Shown here: in pieces, positions 10,249-21,864 of the stretch
How the letters are laid out: each line of letters begins with the position of its first letter
Numbering within the stretch: position 1 is the stretch's first letter
NCBI GenBank assembly: GCA_037355855.1
Contig: CM074768.1
Coordinates: forward strand, 1,302,001-1,366,000
Direction: 5' to 3'
Source of the DNA: Pseudo-nitzschia pungens
Lineage: Eukaryota > Bacillariophyta > Bacillariophyceae > Bacillariales > Bacillariaceae
DNA: 64,000 bases
Notes under the pieces: model-generated
What the model was told of the DNA's origin: nothing
Databases searched by the model: none
Seen by the model: the letters and a program-made list of their open reading frames with translations, nothing else
Made by a program: the position numbers and the translations under genes

Positions 10249-12819
10249 TCAAATACTAGCATCATCGTTGCTATCGGATTCTTTAATGGGAAAGAATTTT
10301 CCTAGTCGATCTGACGTAGAAGAGATTAGAGTTTCATGTGGTTGATTTCGCTGGAGCTGGCGCTGATGTGGCTGCTTATGTTGGTCCACCGGATATGACT
10401 GATATGGATCATTTTGCTGTTGTGGAAGGCGTGTTGAAACTGAAGTCGATGGTTGCGACAAGTGATTGGAGCTCAAAGCTGATTGCTCGTCTGGATTTCT
10501 TCGTAACAATAGCCCTTTTCCTGTTTCTGAAGCTTTGTTTTGCACCTGGTCACCCACACTACACGTATGATAAGCCTGAGCAGATGAGTCGGAAAACGAA
10601 AATTTTATTTGTTCCTTCAAATCACCTTCCACTTCGGCTTGTAGAGTAGCGAAAGACGATTTTTGCCGATCGTTTCCATCTTCGACGGTTTTATGCCGAG
10701 AAGAACCAGCCGCACCACCGGGATCAGTACTACGCTGAATGCCACGAAGGATTTCAACGTTTTCAATCCCGAGACTCGAGATGTCTGACTCGTCGCCATC
10801 TCCTCTCCCAAGGCTTTCTGCTTCTTGGTCTTGCAACTTAACTTTCCCAGAAATGTTCGACTCAAAGATTTCATCTCGTCCATAGGTTCTTGAATCCTTT
10901 TGTGGCCGCCTTTCGTTGTGCGAAGCAATATCATTGATATTGTTGTTGATATTCGTAGTAAGGACCCATTGACAGGACGACTTCGATGAGCAGCAAGAAC
11001 AAGTCGATGCTTGGCAAGACAAAGTATTGTTACGATCATGTACCGAACGATTGACTCGGCATACCAGATTTATTGTGCGGGGAGGAGGAAAACTGTCAAA
11101 GATCCACGTCTTCTTTTTTCTGCCAGCGACAACAACATCCTGATCACGAGGGAGGTTGTGCATTTTGAGGTTGTACAATTCTTGTTGGCAAACAGTAGTT
11201 TGCATGGTCAAATTGGAGGTAAGATCTCTAAACTTCCAAGAGGGATCACCGGACGGTACATTCGTATTCGAAACATCGTTCAAGTTCCACTCACCACCGC
11301 CTTCTGAGCTCGACGAAAGCGAACTCAGATCTGAGGAACTGGCGGCGTCATCATTATCTCGCTTCCATTCTCGATATAGTTCTTCCCCAGCTCGTTTGGC
11401 TTCCCCACTGTTGTGACACCTTTCCCCACCGAGACTATCGATTAGCACTTTTTGTAACTTTTGAAAGGCAATATCTTTAGTTGCAGTCGATGAGTGCTTT
11501 TGTCGCTTTTGACTTTTGCCTTCGGAGGTCAGGTTTGGAGGCATTTCTCTTAGCATATGATGCTGATTTGCATTTGACACAATGGTTGAGGCTCCCGGTA
11601 TTGCGGCTTTTATTTTTATTTTCTCTTGCATCGTCGTCATTTTGTTAACTGATGGTGTCATTTGCTGCTGTTCATGTGGTACCATCGGAATATTAGTGTC
11701 AGGAACAACGGAATAATTTTTGTTTGCCGGGGTCGATATCGGCATTTGTACGAGGGGAATTCCATCGATTGGTTGTCGTCCAACAGACATCGAAGCACAA
11801 CCGGCAACAGAGGTAGCAGCAATAGACATCGCAGTTGCCATCGCGTCCGAAGGTAAGAATTCGAAGAGTTCTAGATAGTGATCTTGTTGTCGGTGCTGGT
11901 TCTGCTGCATATGATCATTATCATGACTGCGATTGTTTTGGTGGTTGTGGCGCCTCTGACGTTCCCGCCGTATATGATCATTGAGATGTTCCAACAAGCC
12001 AATGACCAACTCGATGGATCGTCCCAGGTAAGAAGTCTTCTCTTCTGGGGTCAATTTTGGAATAGAAGTATCAGACTGGAATGGAATCTTCCGGGTGTTG
12101 ATACTGTCTGCTATTCCTGGCTTGCTGCCGCCACTCCTATCGTTGTTCTCCTGGTTTTTGTTGTTCTCTGTACTGTCTGCGGTACCACCTGACGAAAAGT
12201 GCTGCTGGCCATCGACGAAAACCTTTTCATCCATCATGATCATTCTACTGACCAAGCCGATTATTCTTCCACCTACAATGCTTCTGTAATTATTTTCAGC
12301 GGATGCCAAACTTGCAGCTGCTGCGTCTAGACCAAAGTCGACAAAGTTCTCATATTCGTCCAAAAATAATTTCTTCTCTGTGTTACTTTTGTTGGAGGAA
12401 TAATCGTACTCATGTTGATCAGCTGATCGAATTGTACTACTTCCTCTGCTTTTGCCTTTTATTGCTTTGGCATAACCCCCTCTATTATTTGTGTTTGTAC
12501 TTCTTTTCCTTTGTCTATTGTGGTCAAAGAATGCCTTTCGAAATCTTTGCAGATGACTTTTGATTTGTTCCAGTTTCAGATTATGAAATTCTGGATCTTG
12601 TACTAGCGTCATTTGATCAAAGATTTGCGACGGAGACGCATATTCAGTCCCCACATCAAGTACAGCTGAGACGAGATTCCGATGGTACTCGAAATGATCG
12701 ATTTGTACATTGGAGGAAGAGGGAGCTGCATCTCCCGTTGGTGTAGAAAAAGCTGCCGCTGGTGTTGGTGACGATGACGGGCTGGTACGATTCGTCTGGC
12801 ATGATCTTCGGCGTTTCAT
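10249..12819 (-). CDS. GARP/Myb SHLQ-type transcription factor
   Basis: This 856-residue single-exon protein has one Myb-like domain at about residues 41-100. The domain runs from DHFEYHRNLVSAV through ASPSQIFDQM to IKSHLQRFRKAF. SHLQRFR is the third-helix signature of the GARP/SHLQKYR class, which binds DNA as a single repeat. The remainder is low-complexity: Asn/Gln/His-rich and Ser-rich segments, a short predicted helix around PEEKTSYLGRSIELVIGLLEHLNDHIRRERQRR (split: residues near 258-290), and the TW-F-D plus CSCCSS cysteine module also found in 8480-9073. It is expected to be nuclear. Targets are unknown. The ATG at 12819 is the first in frame and gives a normal basic head (MKRRR). Class assignment is firm; diatom subfamily is not. 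Confidence 0.82.
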   Translation of the reverse strand: MKRRRSCQTNRTSPSSSPTPAAAFSTPTGDAAPSSSNVQIDHFEYHRNLVSAVLDVGTEYASPSQIFDQMTLVQDPEFHNLKLEQIKSHLQRFRKAFFDHNRQRKRSTNTNNRGGYAKAIKGKSRGSSTIRSADQHEYDYSSNKSNTEKKLFLDEYENFVDFGLDAAAASLASAENNYRSIVGGRIIGLVSRMIMMDEKVFVDGQQHFSSGGTADSTENNKNQENNDRSGGSKPGIADSINTRKIPFQSDTSIPKLTPEEKTSYLGRSIELVIGLLEHLNDHIRRERQRRHNHQNNRSHDNDHMQQNQHRQQDHYLELFEFLPSDAMATAMSIAATSVAGCASMSVGRQPIDGIPLVQMPISTPANKNYSVVPDTNIPMVPHEQQQMTPSVNKMTTMQEKIKIKAAIPGASTIVSNANQHHMLREMPPNLTSEGKSQKRQKHSSTATKDIAFQKLQKVLIDSLGGERCHNSGEAKRAGEELYREWKRDNDDAASSSDLSSLSSSSEGGGEWNLNDVSNTNVPSGDPSWKFRDLTSNLTMQTTVCQQELYNLKMHNLPRDQDVVVAGRKKKTWIFDSFPPPRTINLVCRVNRSVHDRNNTLSCQASTCSCCSSKSSCQWVLTTNINNNINDIASHNERRPQKDSRTYGRDEIFESNISGKVKLQDQEAESLGRGDGDESDISSLGIENVEILRGIQRSTDPGGAAGSSRHKTVEDGNDRQKSSFATLQAEVEGDLKEQIKFSFSDSSAQAYHTCSVGDQVQNKASETGKGLLLRRNPDEQSALSSNHLSQPSTSVSTRLPQQQNDPYQSYPVDQHKQPHQRQLQRNQPHETLISSTSDRLGKFFPIKESDSNDDASI

Positions 12820-15800
12820 TTGATGTTACACTTTGAGGCCCAAATGACTCGAAATTTTCACTACAAATCAATCGTGTAATATACGCTTGACGCGGAATGA
12901 ACGAGTAAATCAATCGATTGCAAGTAAAGCAATGACCATCAGGGAACGACGACTCGGGAACGCTAAGTTGACAATCTCCTTTGGAGTTCCTCTAGGTAGT
13001 GTAGGAGATATTGCTCTGGAAACCTTCTCTTTCTTTGTTGCATCCAATACAGTTTATCCCCAGTATTCCCGGATAAATTGTAATCGATTCATAAATGAAC
13101 CAAACCTATCTTTCAGGTATCTATACAGCAGATAGAACAAAGCATTAATAAGCTTTTCGAATAGCAGTCGAGAAGCAATGAAAACTATACATGCAACTTT
13201 TATCTCTTCGTACGTACTGGCAGTATTATCGGAAGCTGGAGGAAAGGATAGTAGTTGCTCTTCTCTTTCTCCGGATATGTGATATCCATCGATAGATCCA
13301 TGTATTCCGTGAGCACTAGCACGTGTATTCGTCGCCTCGACGATCATGCGTTGTGATTTACCTTCTATGCCTTCAACTTAGTATGCAAAGACCCGCTCCA
13401 AGTTTCAGGGAGCCCGTAGTCTCCTGACCATAAGTTACCAGACGATAAAGATCACATGCACAGCAGTCGATTATTCCAATGCGAAAAAGAACAACGAACG
13501 CGATTCGTTAAGCAACTTACCGGAACTTGATTGGTGTCAGCGGGTGACAACTTGCAGTCGGCAACGGCTAGGGGCAACACAAACGACGCGAGGCAAGGAA
13601 CTCCACTAGTAGCTTCGAGGTCGGGAAATCTTAGTCGTCGCGACACAATCATGCTTGTTGGTCCCCGTTGCTACGGTAATGAATGAATTTCCTTCTCGTT
13701 GTGTGACGTCTTTTTCCAGTAGTTCATGGGCGTAGACGAATCTCGTCGAATCTGAAGGAATCTTGGAGAGTACATTTTGTCCGCACAAGTCCCAGAGGTT
13801 CTATGGTTTTTAGTTTTTAGATAAATACGGGCGTAAAATAACTCCACTCGTAATTTGAATTATTTACTGCACTTGGAAATAGAGTACACATACGTACCTT
13901 ACTTGTATGATAACCTTACGTACCGGTACCTGGTTCGTACCGGTACAAACAATGACCCCTGCCAACAATAACGATCGAAAGAAGATTCTGCAAGTTCATT
14001 TTCGTTGGTGCTGACTGCTGACTGACTTACTTAGCTTCTTTGAAAAAATTGGTCACAAAATTAGTCAAAAACTAACAAAAAAGCAGATTCCTACTAGTTA
14101 ATCACACTAGCAGGTAGTACCATCTCTGAAGAAAATCAGACGTAGTACGTACTTCCTATCTGATATACACCAACTTTGGTACAAATAAGAGCTAACTCGT
14201 TCTTTAAAAACGATCATTGGCTCGCTAAATTGAGTGCATACTTGGATTGGGTTGTAATGACATACGAACTTGTTCGACTGACATGCGGTCAAGAGCACTA
14301 AAAAAATTGAGTCATAACCAGAATTGAAATATCTGTGCAATGACTTACACATATGCTCGTGACAGCAGTAACTCTATGGTTAGCCGATAACATTACCTCT
14401 GCAGACCATGAAAATCAAGCCAACAGAGTGGTGGGAGAAACTCTACAAGAAAGATACAATGCTTTATCCCAAATATTGGGCCCCATTCTCCCATTGAGAG
14501 TAACGGTACCCAAAGGTTTACCCTTTGAAAACGATACTAAATGTGTGACCAATTCCTTCGGAATTCTCGATAAAGTCTCTCTAGTATGGTCGTTTCCAGC
14601 TATCGGTCGTCATCCCCATCCACGACTTTTGCGCAAGACATAGGGATTTATCCCAAGCCCAAGCTTTGTCGGTCGGTTGTTCGGTTGGTTGCTTGTGTGC
14701 CCACTGTTTGAATCCACGCCGGTGTATTTGAAATGGGCGATTTTCAGTGACAACCCCTTCCTTCGGTGGGGAAGGGCATTGCTTGCAATCGCGAATCGTT
14801 TTCTTGGCGAGTTCACCCAGGGCTTACTGGCAACGAGGCGGACAAGCTATCTTGTGCGCGCCAATGTCCCGGTGAGGCCGATTCATTCAGATGATACCGA
14901 TGTGACAACAAGCAGCATCGTAGCTCGAGCGGTGGATTCTTCGCTGCCATCTGGGATGTCGAAGAATGTCGGGATTCGATTCGTCCGCTTGGAATCCATC
15001 CTGCAAACACACCAACTCGCGACCGCAATCGCGGCAAGCAAAACGTGTGGGGCAATCGTGGTAGAATCGCATGGCAAACCGTACCATCGTGTGATCTTCC
15101 CACACTCAGCGACGTGCCAACGTGAGGCAGACAACTCGAAATCTCTTTGGATAACAATCGAATGGATGGTATCGGTAACTGAGTAACGATGCAAAAGAGA
15201 AAGTCCAGAGAGTCCCGAATCGACGAGGTTCGGACTCATCCAATTCGTGTTCGTAGTAATTAACCGTACAATCCTAACAGCCAGGAAGTACCACCTTGAA
15301 TCGTGACGAGTTGCAAATTTCTAATCTATCTTCTACACGTACAATATCTTACCCATGTTCGATATCCTGTCCGTTACATTAGATAGTCTCGATTTAGTCC
15401 CTTAGGTTGTGCGGTACCGTATTCAAACAACACAATCCGGTTGCGGCCCACGACATTTTCTTGCATTCCTGTAGCAACGGCATAGCTTTACCGTTTTCAC
15501 GGTCAATTACGGTACCTGTATGTTTCTTATTGTTCGTCTTTTTGCATCGACAGAGTGACCTCACTGCATCGAATTCCCGCTCGCGGTTGGTGGAAGGACG
15601 ATCGGGCATTGAACGAACAACTTCAGAAGAATCAGGGATGCATTTTCGATTTTCGTCGGAATCTGTTCGCAAGGAATCGTTCTGTTGCGCACCAGTAAAC
15701 CTTACTGGTGCCGGTACACAGGCACAAACACAAACACAATTGATAACACCAGCACAAGTAAGGTTTACCGTACAAGACCAAAAACAAAACAAAACCAAAC

Positions 15801-17180
15801 GAAACGAAACCGACGAGCAAGTGGAGTCGATCGGATCCATCCATATTCTGCTTCCTCGACCGAAGAACGAGAACGGTTACAATCTTTTGCTCGTTTGCAC
15901 CGTTAGAACAACTACGGGTACGAGTACAATGCAACTGCGGGTAGTGATACCGGTCCGGTAGAATTCATGGTTTCCAATCGGCACAAACCGACCTAGTCCA
16001 GGTTAGTGCCGGAAGCGCTTCGATGGAAGCGAAATTTTTATAATGTGGTAAACCTTAATACCGGGTAAGGTTACTGGTACCATATCGAAAAGCATATAAA
16101 AGTTCGAGAACCTTCTTACTGTAACGGGTGTGGGGTGGAAGGAATAGAAATCGACCAATAAGGTACGAGTAACTAACCTTACTTCGTGGGCCCTTGCGAA
16201 GACATTCTGCGTGCAGCGAGGCCCTCCCCAAAGGGTGAGTCCCCATTCGCCAGCGGCAAAGCAAAGTCAAACATCCCAAATCGGTGCGTCATTTTGTGTC
16301 CTCCGCGACCAGGTAGGTAAAAAATCTTAGTCTCGGCAGTAGTTGTTGGGTTATCGTAGAGGGAGCAGCTGCCATCCATCAGTCTTTCCCGCATGTCTTT
16401 TCTCCGTCGTGTTCTGCGAGAAGAAAGAACTTCCATGGAACATACGGGAATCGAAATCTCGGGCAAAACTCGTGACTGAGATCTCCATTCTCCCTCAAAC
16501 CTCTCGAAGCAACGTCATTTTTCTCAGGAAAGACTCGTCAATCACGAACAATGAGTCTATTTGGGATGAGAAACATCAAATGTCGATAAGCCCTTTTTCA
16601 AAAGAGCTCAAAGCTCTCGAAGAAGTACCACCAAAGTTCGAATAAAAGTGGTTATCCACGAGCAAAACTCGTATCTGCTTCCCTCGCTTCCCGCGGTAAC
16701 GATCCCCAGTTAGTTCGGGTTTTTTGAGAATCCAAGTATGTAAGGTTACCGTATCCAGTGTCCTTTGCCACAGCCCTGTCACATTTGCGCATCTTTTTTC
16801 GTGTCTTTTTCTCATCTGTTACGTTGAAGGAGAAAACTACTTTACCCCCACAACATACGGTACACATTGCTATTATTATCATTATTTCTTCTCCTTGTCC
16901 TATCTATTCCCCGTCGACCACAAAAAAGTAAGACAAAAACAACCAACTCGAGACTATTGTGTTCACAACACAATTTGTGTTGGCGTTCATATCAAAACAC
17001 TTTGTTCTGTTCGACTCAGCACCTTGCTTGCACTCTCGTTTTCAACAAACAGAAACAGAAATCGCTGTCATTTTTGCCAAACGAAGCATACATTTTTGCC
17101 AACCGCTAAAGCAATCAATTTTGATACCTATGCGCAACAGCTCTAAGCCTGCAGAGTTTATTGCATCTGTCCAAAAAAAC
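12820..17180. other. Long spacer with no firmly supported gene
   Basis: Several mid-size frames occur (for example 14677-15186 plus, 14883-15239 minus, 15407-15961 plus, 16179-16466 minus), but none has a recognised domain and they overlap on opposite strands. The part around 14640-15240 is richer in GC than its surroundings and could hide a small spliced gene. The 5' leader of the nitrite reductase gene probably lies in the last few hundred bases. Exact GTAAGGTTAC words lie at 16065-16074 and 16740-16749. Confidence 0.45.
16740..16749 (+). promoter_or_regulatory. GTAAGGTTAC spacer motif upstream of nitrite reductase
   Basis: An exact copy of the near-palindromic decamer, 432 bp before the proposed ATG of the nitrite reductase gene. 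Its regulatory role is inference from recurrence in spacers. Confidence 0.3.
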
Positions 17181-20100
17181 ATGGTCGCTACTACGACAAG
17201 AAGTCCTGCCGCGCTGGCAGCTGTGCTCGCCGTCTTATTCACAACAACGACGACGGTCGATGCCTTTGTTCCTCGTTCGTTCCAACAACAGTGCCGTTCC
17301 GAGACGGCCCTGGATGCCAAAAAACGCGTCGTCGTGATTGGAAACGGAATGGTCGGACAACGCTTCATGGAAAATCTCCTGGAGGATGCCGATCCGGAGG
17401 AAATTCAACTCGCTACCTTTTGCGAGGAACCCCGAGCTGCCTACAATCGTGTTCGCCTGACCAGTTACTTCGAAACCCGAGATCCCTCGGCTCTTTCCAT
17501 GACATCCGATTTCGATGAGAACGGAGCCACCTCGTGGTACGAAGAAAACAACGTCGAGCTCTACATCGGCGACAAGGCAGTCGCCATCGACGTGGATGCC
17601 AAGACCGTCACCGGTCAATCCGGCAAGACCATCGAATACGACGCCTGTGTCTTGGCCACCGGTAGTTTCCCATTTGTGCCGCCCATTCCCGGAAAGCAGC
17701 GCCCGGGAGTGTTCGTGTACCGAACTATTGAAGACTTGGAAGCCATGCTGGCCTACGCCAAAAACAACGGGGTCACTTCTGCCGCTGTCATTGGCGGTGG
17801 ACTTCTCGGACTCGAAGCCGCCAAGGCGGTCAAGGACATGGGTGTGACCTCACACATTATCGAATTTGCCGACATTTTGATGTGCCGACAGATCGACGAG
17901 GGTGGCCACAACGCTTTGGTGGGCAAGATCGAGTCCATGGGTCTCGAGGTCCACTGTGGGGCCCGAACCGAAGCTTTTGTGGGAGAAGACGGGACCACCG
18001 ACATGGAATCCATGTCCCCCGTCAGTGCTTTGCGATTCAGCAACGAGGGATGGGACGATCTTCCCGTTCAAATGGTGGTCGTCTCTGCCGGAATCAAGCC
18101 CCGTGACGAGCTGGCCCGAAGCCAGTGCACTCCGGAGGGCGGTATCGCCCTGGGAGAGCGAGGTGGAATTGTCGTCGACAGCCAGATGCGCACCTCGGCC
18201 GACAGTGTCTACGCCATTGGTGAAATCGCCCTCTACAACAATTTCATTTACGGACTCATTGCACCCGGTTACGAAATGGCCGGTGTCTGCTCCAAGATCG
18301 TCGCCAACGACCTCTTCGAGAACGCACCCGAAGGCCAAGAGGAACCAGGATTTTACGGCGCCGACATGTCTACCAAATTGAAACTCTTGGGATGCGACGT
18401 TGCCTCCTTTGGGGTCAACCAACCGCGACCCGACGATGAAGACGTACAAGAATTGGTCTGGAACGACCCATTTGTGGGAGTCTACAGAAAATTGATCTTC
18501 AACAAGGCTGGTACCGCCTTGAGGGGTGGAATTTTGGTCGGCGACGCCGCGGACTACGACAAGCTCCACAAATTGGCAGTCAGCGCCGAACACGACGACG
18601 GTCCTGCCCCGCTTCCGGAAGGAGTTTCTGCTTCAATGCTCCTGGCTCCACCGTCCGCAAAATCCGATTCCGAGGAGGAGGAAGCCGCGGATTTGAGCGA
18701 CCCAAATGCCCAGGTATGCTCTTGTAACGACGTGAGTGTCGGACAACTCCAGGCCTCCATTCACGAACTCGGTGTCGACGGGGCAACCTTGCCCGCCGTG
18801 AAGAAGTGCTCCAAGGCCGGTACCGGATGTGGCGGGTGCGAACCACTGGTCAAAAAATTCCTCGAGGCCGAATTGAAGAGCATGGGAGGTTCATTGAACA
18901 ACAACATGTGCGAGCACTTTGATTATTCTCGCCACGAGCTCATGACACTGATCCGAATGGAAGAAGATCCTTCCAAGGTGGATACCTTTCAAAAGATTCT
19001 GGCCAAGCACGGAAGCGCAGTCGCTCACGAACACGGAGACGGGTGCGAGATCTGCAAACCAGCTGTCTCCTCCATTCTGTCTTCTCTACAGAACAAACTC
19101 ATCATGAGACCCGAACTCATCCAGAATCTCGACACCAACGACCGTGCCCTAGCCAACATGCAACGTGGTGGAACCTATTCCGTCGTCCCTCGTGTACCAG
19201 GTGGTGAATTGACACCCGACCAACTCATTGCACTCGGAGACGTTGCCAACAAGTACAATTTGTACAGCAAGATTACCGGTGGTCAGCGCATCGATTTGTT
19301 TGGTGCCGCCAAACACGAATTGCCCGACATTTGGGAGGAGCTTGGAAAGGCTGGATTCGAAAGTGGACACGCATACGGAAAAGCACTGCGCACAGTGAAA
19401 TCCTGTGTCGGATCAACCTGGTGCCGATATGGTGTCCAAGATTCCGTCAGCTTTGCCGTCAAGGTCGAAAACCGATACAAGGGAATCCGAGCACCACACA
19501 AGATCAAGTCGGCCGTGAGTGGATGTGCCCGAGAGTGTGCCGAGGCCGTTGGAAAAGATTTCGGAATGATCGCTACCGAGAATGGATATAATCTGTACGT
19601 GGGAGGAAATGGCGGAGCCACTCCCGTGCACGCCGAATTGCTTGCAGCTGATATCGATGAAGAAACCGTCCTGAAGTATATCGATCGTTATTTGATGTAC
19701 TACATCTTGACCGCTGACAAGCTGGAACGTACGGCCCATTGGCAAAAGAAGCTGCCCTCTGGGCAGAACGGTGGTGGACCGATTGAACATTTGAAGGAAG
19801 TCATCATCGAAGATTCTTTGGGAATTTGCGAAGAGTTGGATCGACGCATGGCCCTCTTGGTCGAAACCTACCATGATGAATGGGTAAGTGTTATTGTACT
19901 TGCGTGTCTAGCTAGAAATTCCAGCATTGTTTGTAACCAGCATTGTTTTTAACCCCTCTCTCGTTCCCTTTGTATTGCTAACATCACTATTACTACTTCT
20001 TTCATTTTTTTGATCAATTCAATGTCGTACAGGCGGAGGTCGTTAAGAACCCAGAGTTGCGTAAACTCTACAAACAGTTTGCTAATACCGATGAAAACAT

Positions 20101-20716
20101 CGATAAGCAAGATATGCTGGAATTCGTCGATATGCGTGGCCAGCGCCGTCCTGCCGACTGGGCCAAGGACGGACAACCACAAACAAATTGGGAAGCCCCT
20201 TCCAATGACATTTTTGCCAAGTCGGAGAAGAGCTGGGTCGATGTCGGAGCTGTGGAGGATTTCCTTCCCAACATTGGTACACCCATTCTCTACGGAGACT
20301 CTCAATTGGCAATTTTCAATAACGAACAGCGTGGGGAATGGTATGCTACTCAGAATATGTGTCCCCACAAACAAGCTTTCGTCTTATCACAGGGTATCGT
20401 CGGTGATAAGGACGGAATGCCCAAGGTCGCTTGTCCTTTGCATAAGAAGCAATTCAGTTTGGAAACAGGAGAGGGGATTGGCGATGAACCGCTCAATATT
20501 TTGACTTTCCCGATCAAGATCGAAAGCGGCCGCGTCTTGACCGAACTGCCTGCGATTCCCGAACTCGATGCCATTTTGGGAACAAACGGATTGCGAGTCC
20601 AAAAGTCAGACTGCGTCGATATCGCCGGTGACGCTGCAAAATTGATGAACACAATCAAACCCGATCTATTCGGAAGTAGAAACGCCACAGCTGTTGGAGA
20701 CTCTGTTAAAGTATGA
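17181..20716 (+). CDS. NAD(P)H nitrite reductase, NirB and NirD modules fused, plastid-type presequence
   Basis: Two exons (17181-19883, 20033-20716) joined over a 149-bp GTAAG...CAG intron give 1128 residues. The enzyme reduces nitrite to ammonium with NAD(P)H. In order: signal peptide with VDAFVPRSF, the diatom plastid cleavage motif; FAD/NAD(P) oxidoreductase with VVVIGNGMVG (residue 47) and AAVIGGGLLG; BFD-type [2Fe-2S] segment CSCND...CGGC (about 512-555) plus a second Cys-bearing repeat ending GCEICKP; the sulfite/nitrite reductase domain with CVGSTWC and SGCAREC (about 742-785) for siroheme and [4Fe-4S]; then, after the intron, a NirD-like Rieske domain with CPH and CPLH (about 1009-1036). 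ATG 17181 is chosen because it opens directly on the signal peptide. An upstream in-frame ATG at 16959 would bury it. Confidence 0.92.
19884..20032 (+). other. Intron of the nitrite reductase gene
   Basis: GTAAGT donor at 19884 and TACAG acceptor at 20031-20032, phase 0. It separates the sulfite/nitrite reductase domain from the linker that leads to the Rieske module. Reading through the donor gives an unrelated tail and an early stop, so removal is required. Confidence 0.88.
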
Positions 20717-21864
20717 AATGAGACGAGACTCATCGTACTTGATGATCCAACAAGCGAGACGCAACGGGACTAGCTCTTTACCAGCAAATGATACCTACGA
20801 GACTGCACACGATATATAATTTACTCTGAAAATTTGCTATTACTACGTATATCATTACTGATTCGTTCTAGCATTACACAAAATTGTCTTTCATTTTCAT
20901 TGAAAGTACTATCGGTTGCTTGAACCATAATGTCACGGAGCGTCGGGCGCGAAAATAGTGATAGAGCGAAGCTTTGATCGAAGACCTACTCGCCATCCAC
21001 ATGTCGTCTACTTATTTTTTCACAACGTACTTGATGTCTGGAGAAGGTTGGAGCAGATGCCCGTCAGAGAATGAAGTTATACTTCAGGAAATAGTTCAGT
21101 TGAAGGTTCTACCATGGGATTGAACGTGATGCGAAAATAATGATCGTTGTCCGCAAACGACGAGAAGGAAAAACGCAACATCTCAGTTTCATTGTAGTGT
21201 GTCACGTGCTGGAGAAAAATGTTTGCTTTTAACATTGCACGTGCTTCAGCGTGAATAGCGAAGTGTGAACCATAGTATCTGACTACCGCACGAGTATTGG
21301 TACAAATGATAGGAAGTATCAAAGCGTGCTTCTTTAAAAAGGGGGTTAAGTATTGATAGGTGCTTTAGAAATCACCGTATTCTTTATTCATGACTCTCAA
21401 GTCGAAAAAAATAATGATAGCTCGAGATATACTCGTAGTCATAATCAACTACTTCTCTTATTTCATCACTATCGGTACTAAACATCGATAAGTTATGATA
21501 GGTATCTTCTCTTTGAGAGATTCATGTCAAAGAACTTCATACAAAATTCTTTCGTTTATGGATTTCGGACAAAATGAAGAACCGTACAAGTACTATCTTA
21601 TTTTTCACTGCCCAAGCGTGCACATTTATGTACTAGTACTAGTAAGTGCGATGGAGTGTCAACTGACGACGAGAAGGGAGAGAACATCCTATCAAGACCG
21701 ATTTGTTCGCCACATTTTTCATTCCCTTTTAGGGAAAAGAAAAACCGTATGGGTCTGCTCCACACAGTATTTGAGAATTGCATGATAATCTCCTCATAAA
21801 AATTTCAAAGTTGTTAACTCGAAGACAACTTCTTTTTAAAAAAACTTTCCCCAAGAAATTGAGC
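20717..21864. other. Spacer between nitrite reductase and secreted-protein genes
   Basis: AT-rich, with no supported gene; only short frames without coding character. It must contain the 3' UTR of the nitrite reductase and the promoter of the next gene. Confidence 0.55.

Noticed and set aside
14677..15186. 169-codon plus-strand frame
   Set aside because: No domain, and opposed by equally long minus-strand frames; coding strand cannot be decided.
15394..15961. Two overlapping frames on opposite strands (148 and 184 codons)
   Set aside because: Low-complexity CACAAACACA and AAACGAAACC runs explain the openness; no domain.
16179..16466. 95-codon minus-strand frame
   Set aside because: No recognised domain; lies in the promoter side of nitrite reductase.
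16959..17180. N-terminal extension of nitrite reductase
   Set aside because: It would bury the signal peptide and AFVP motif; the extra residues look like translated leader.
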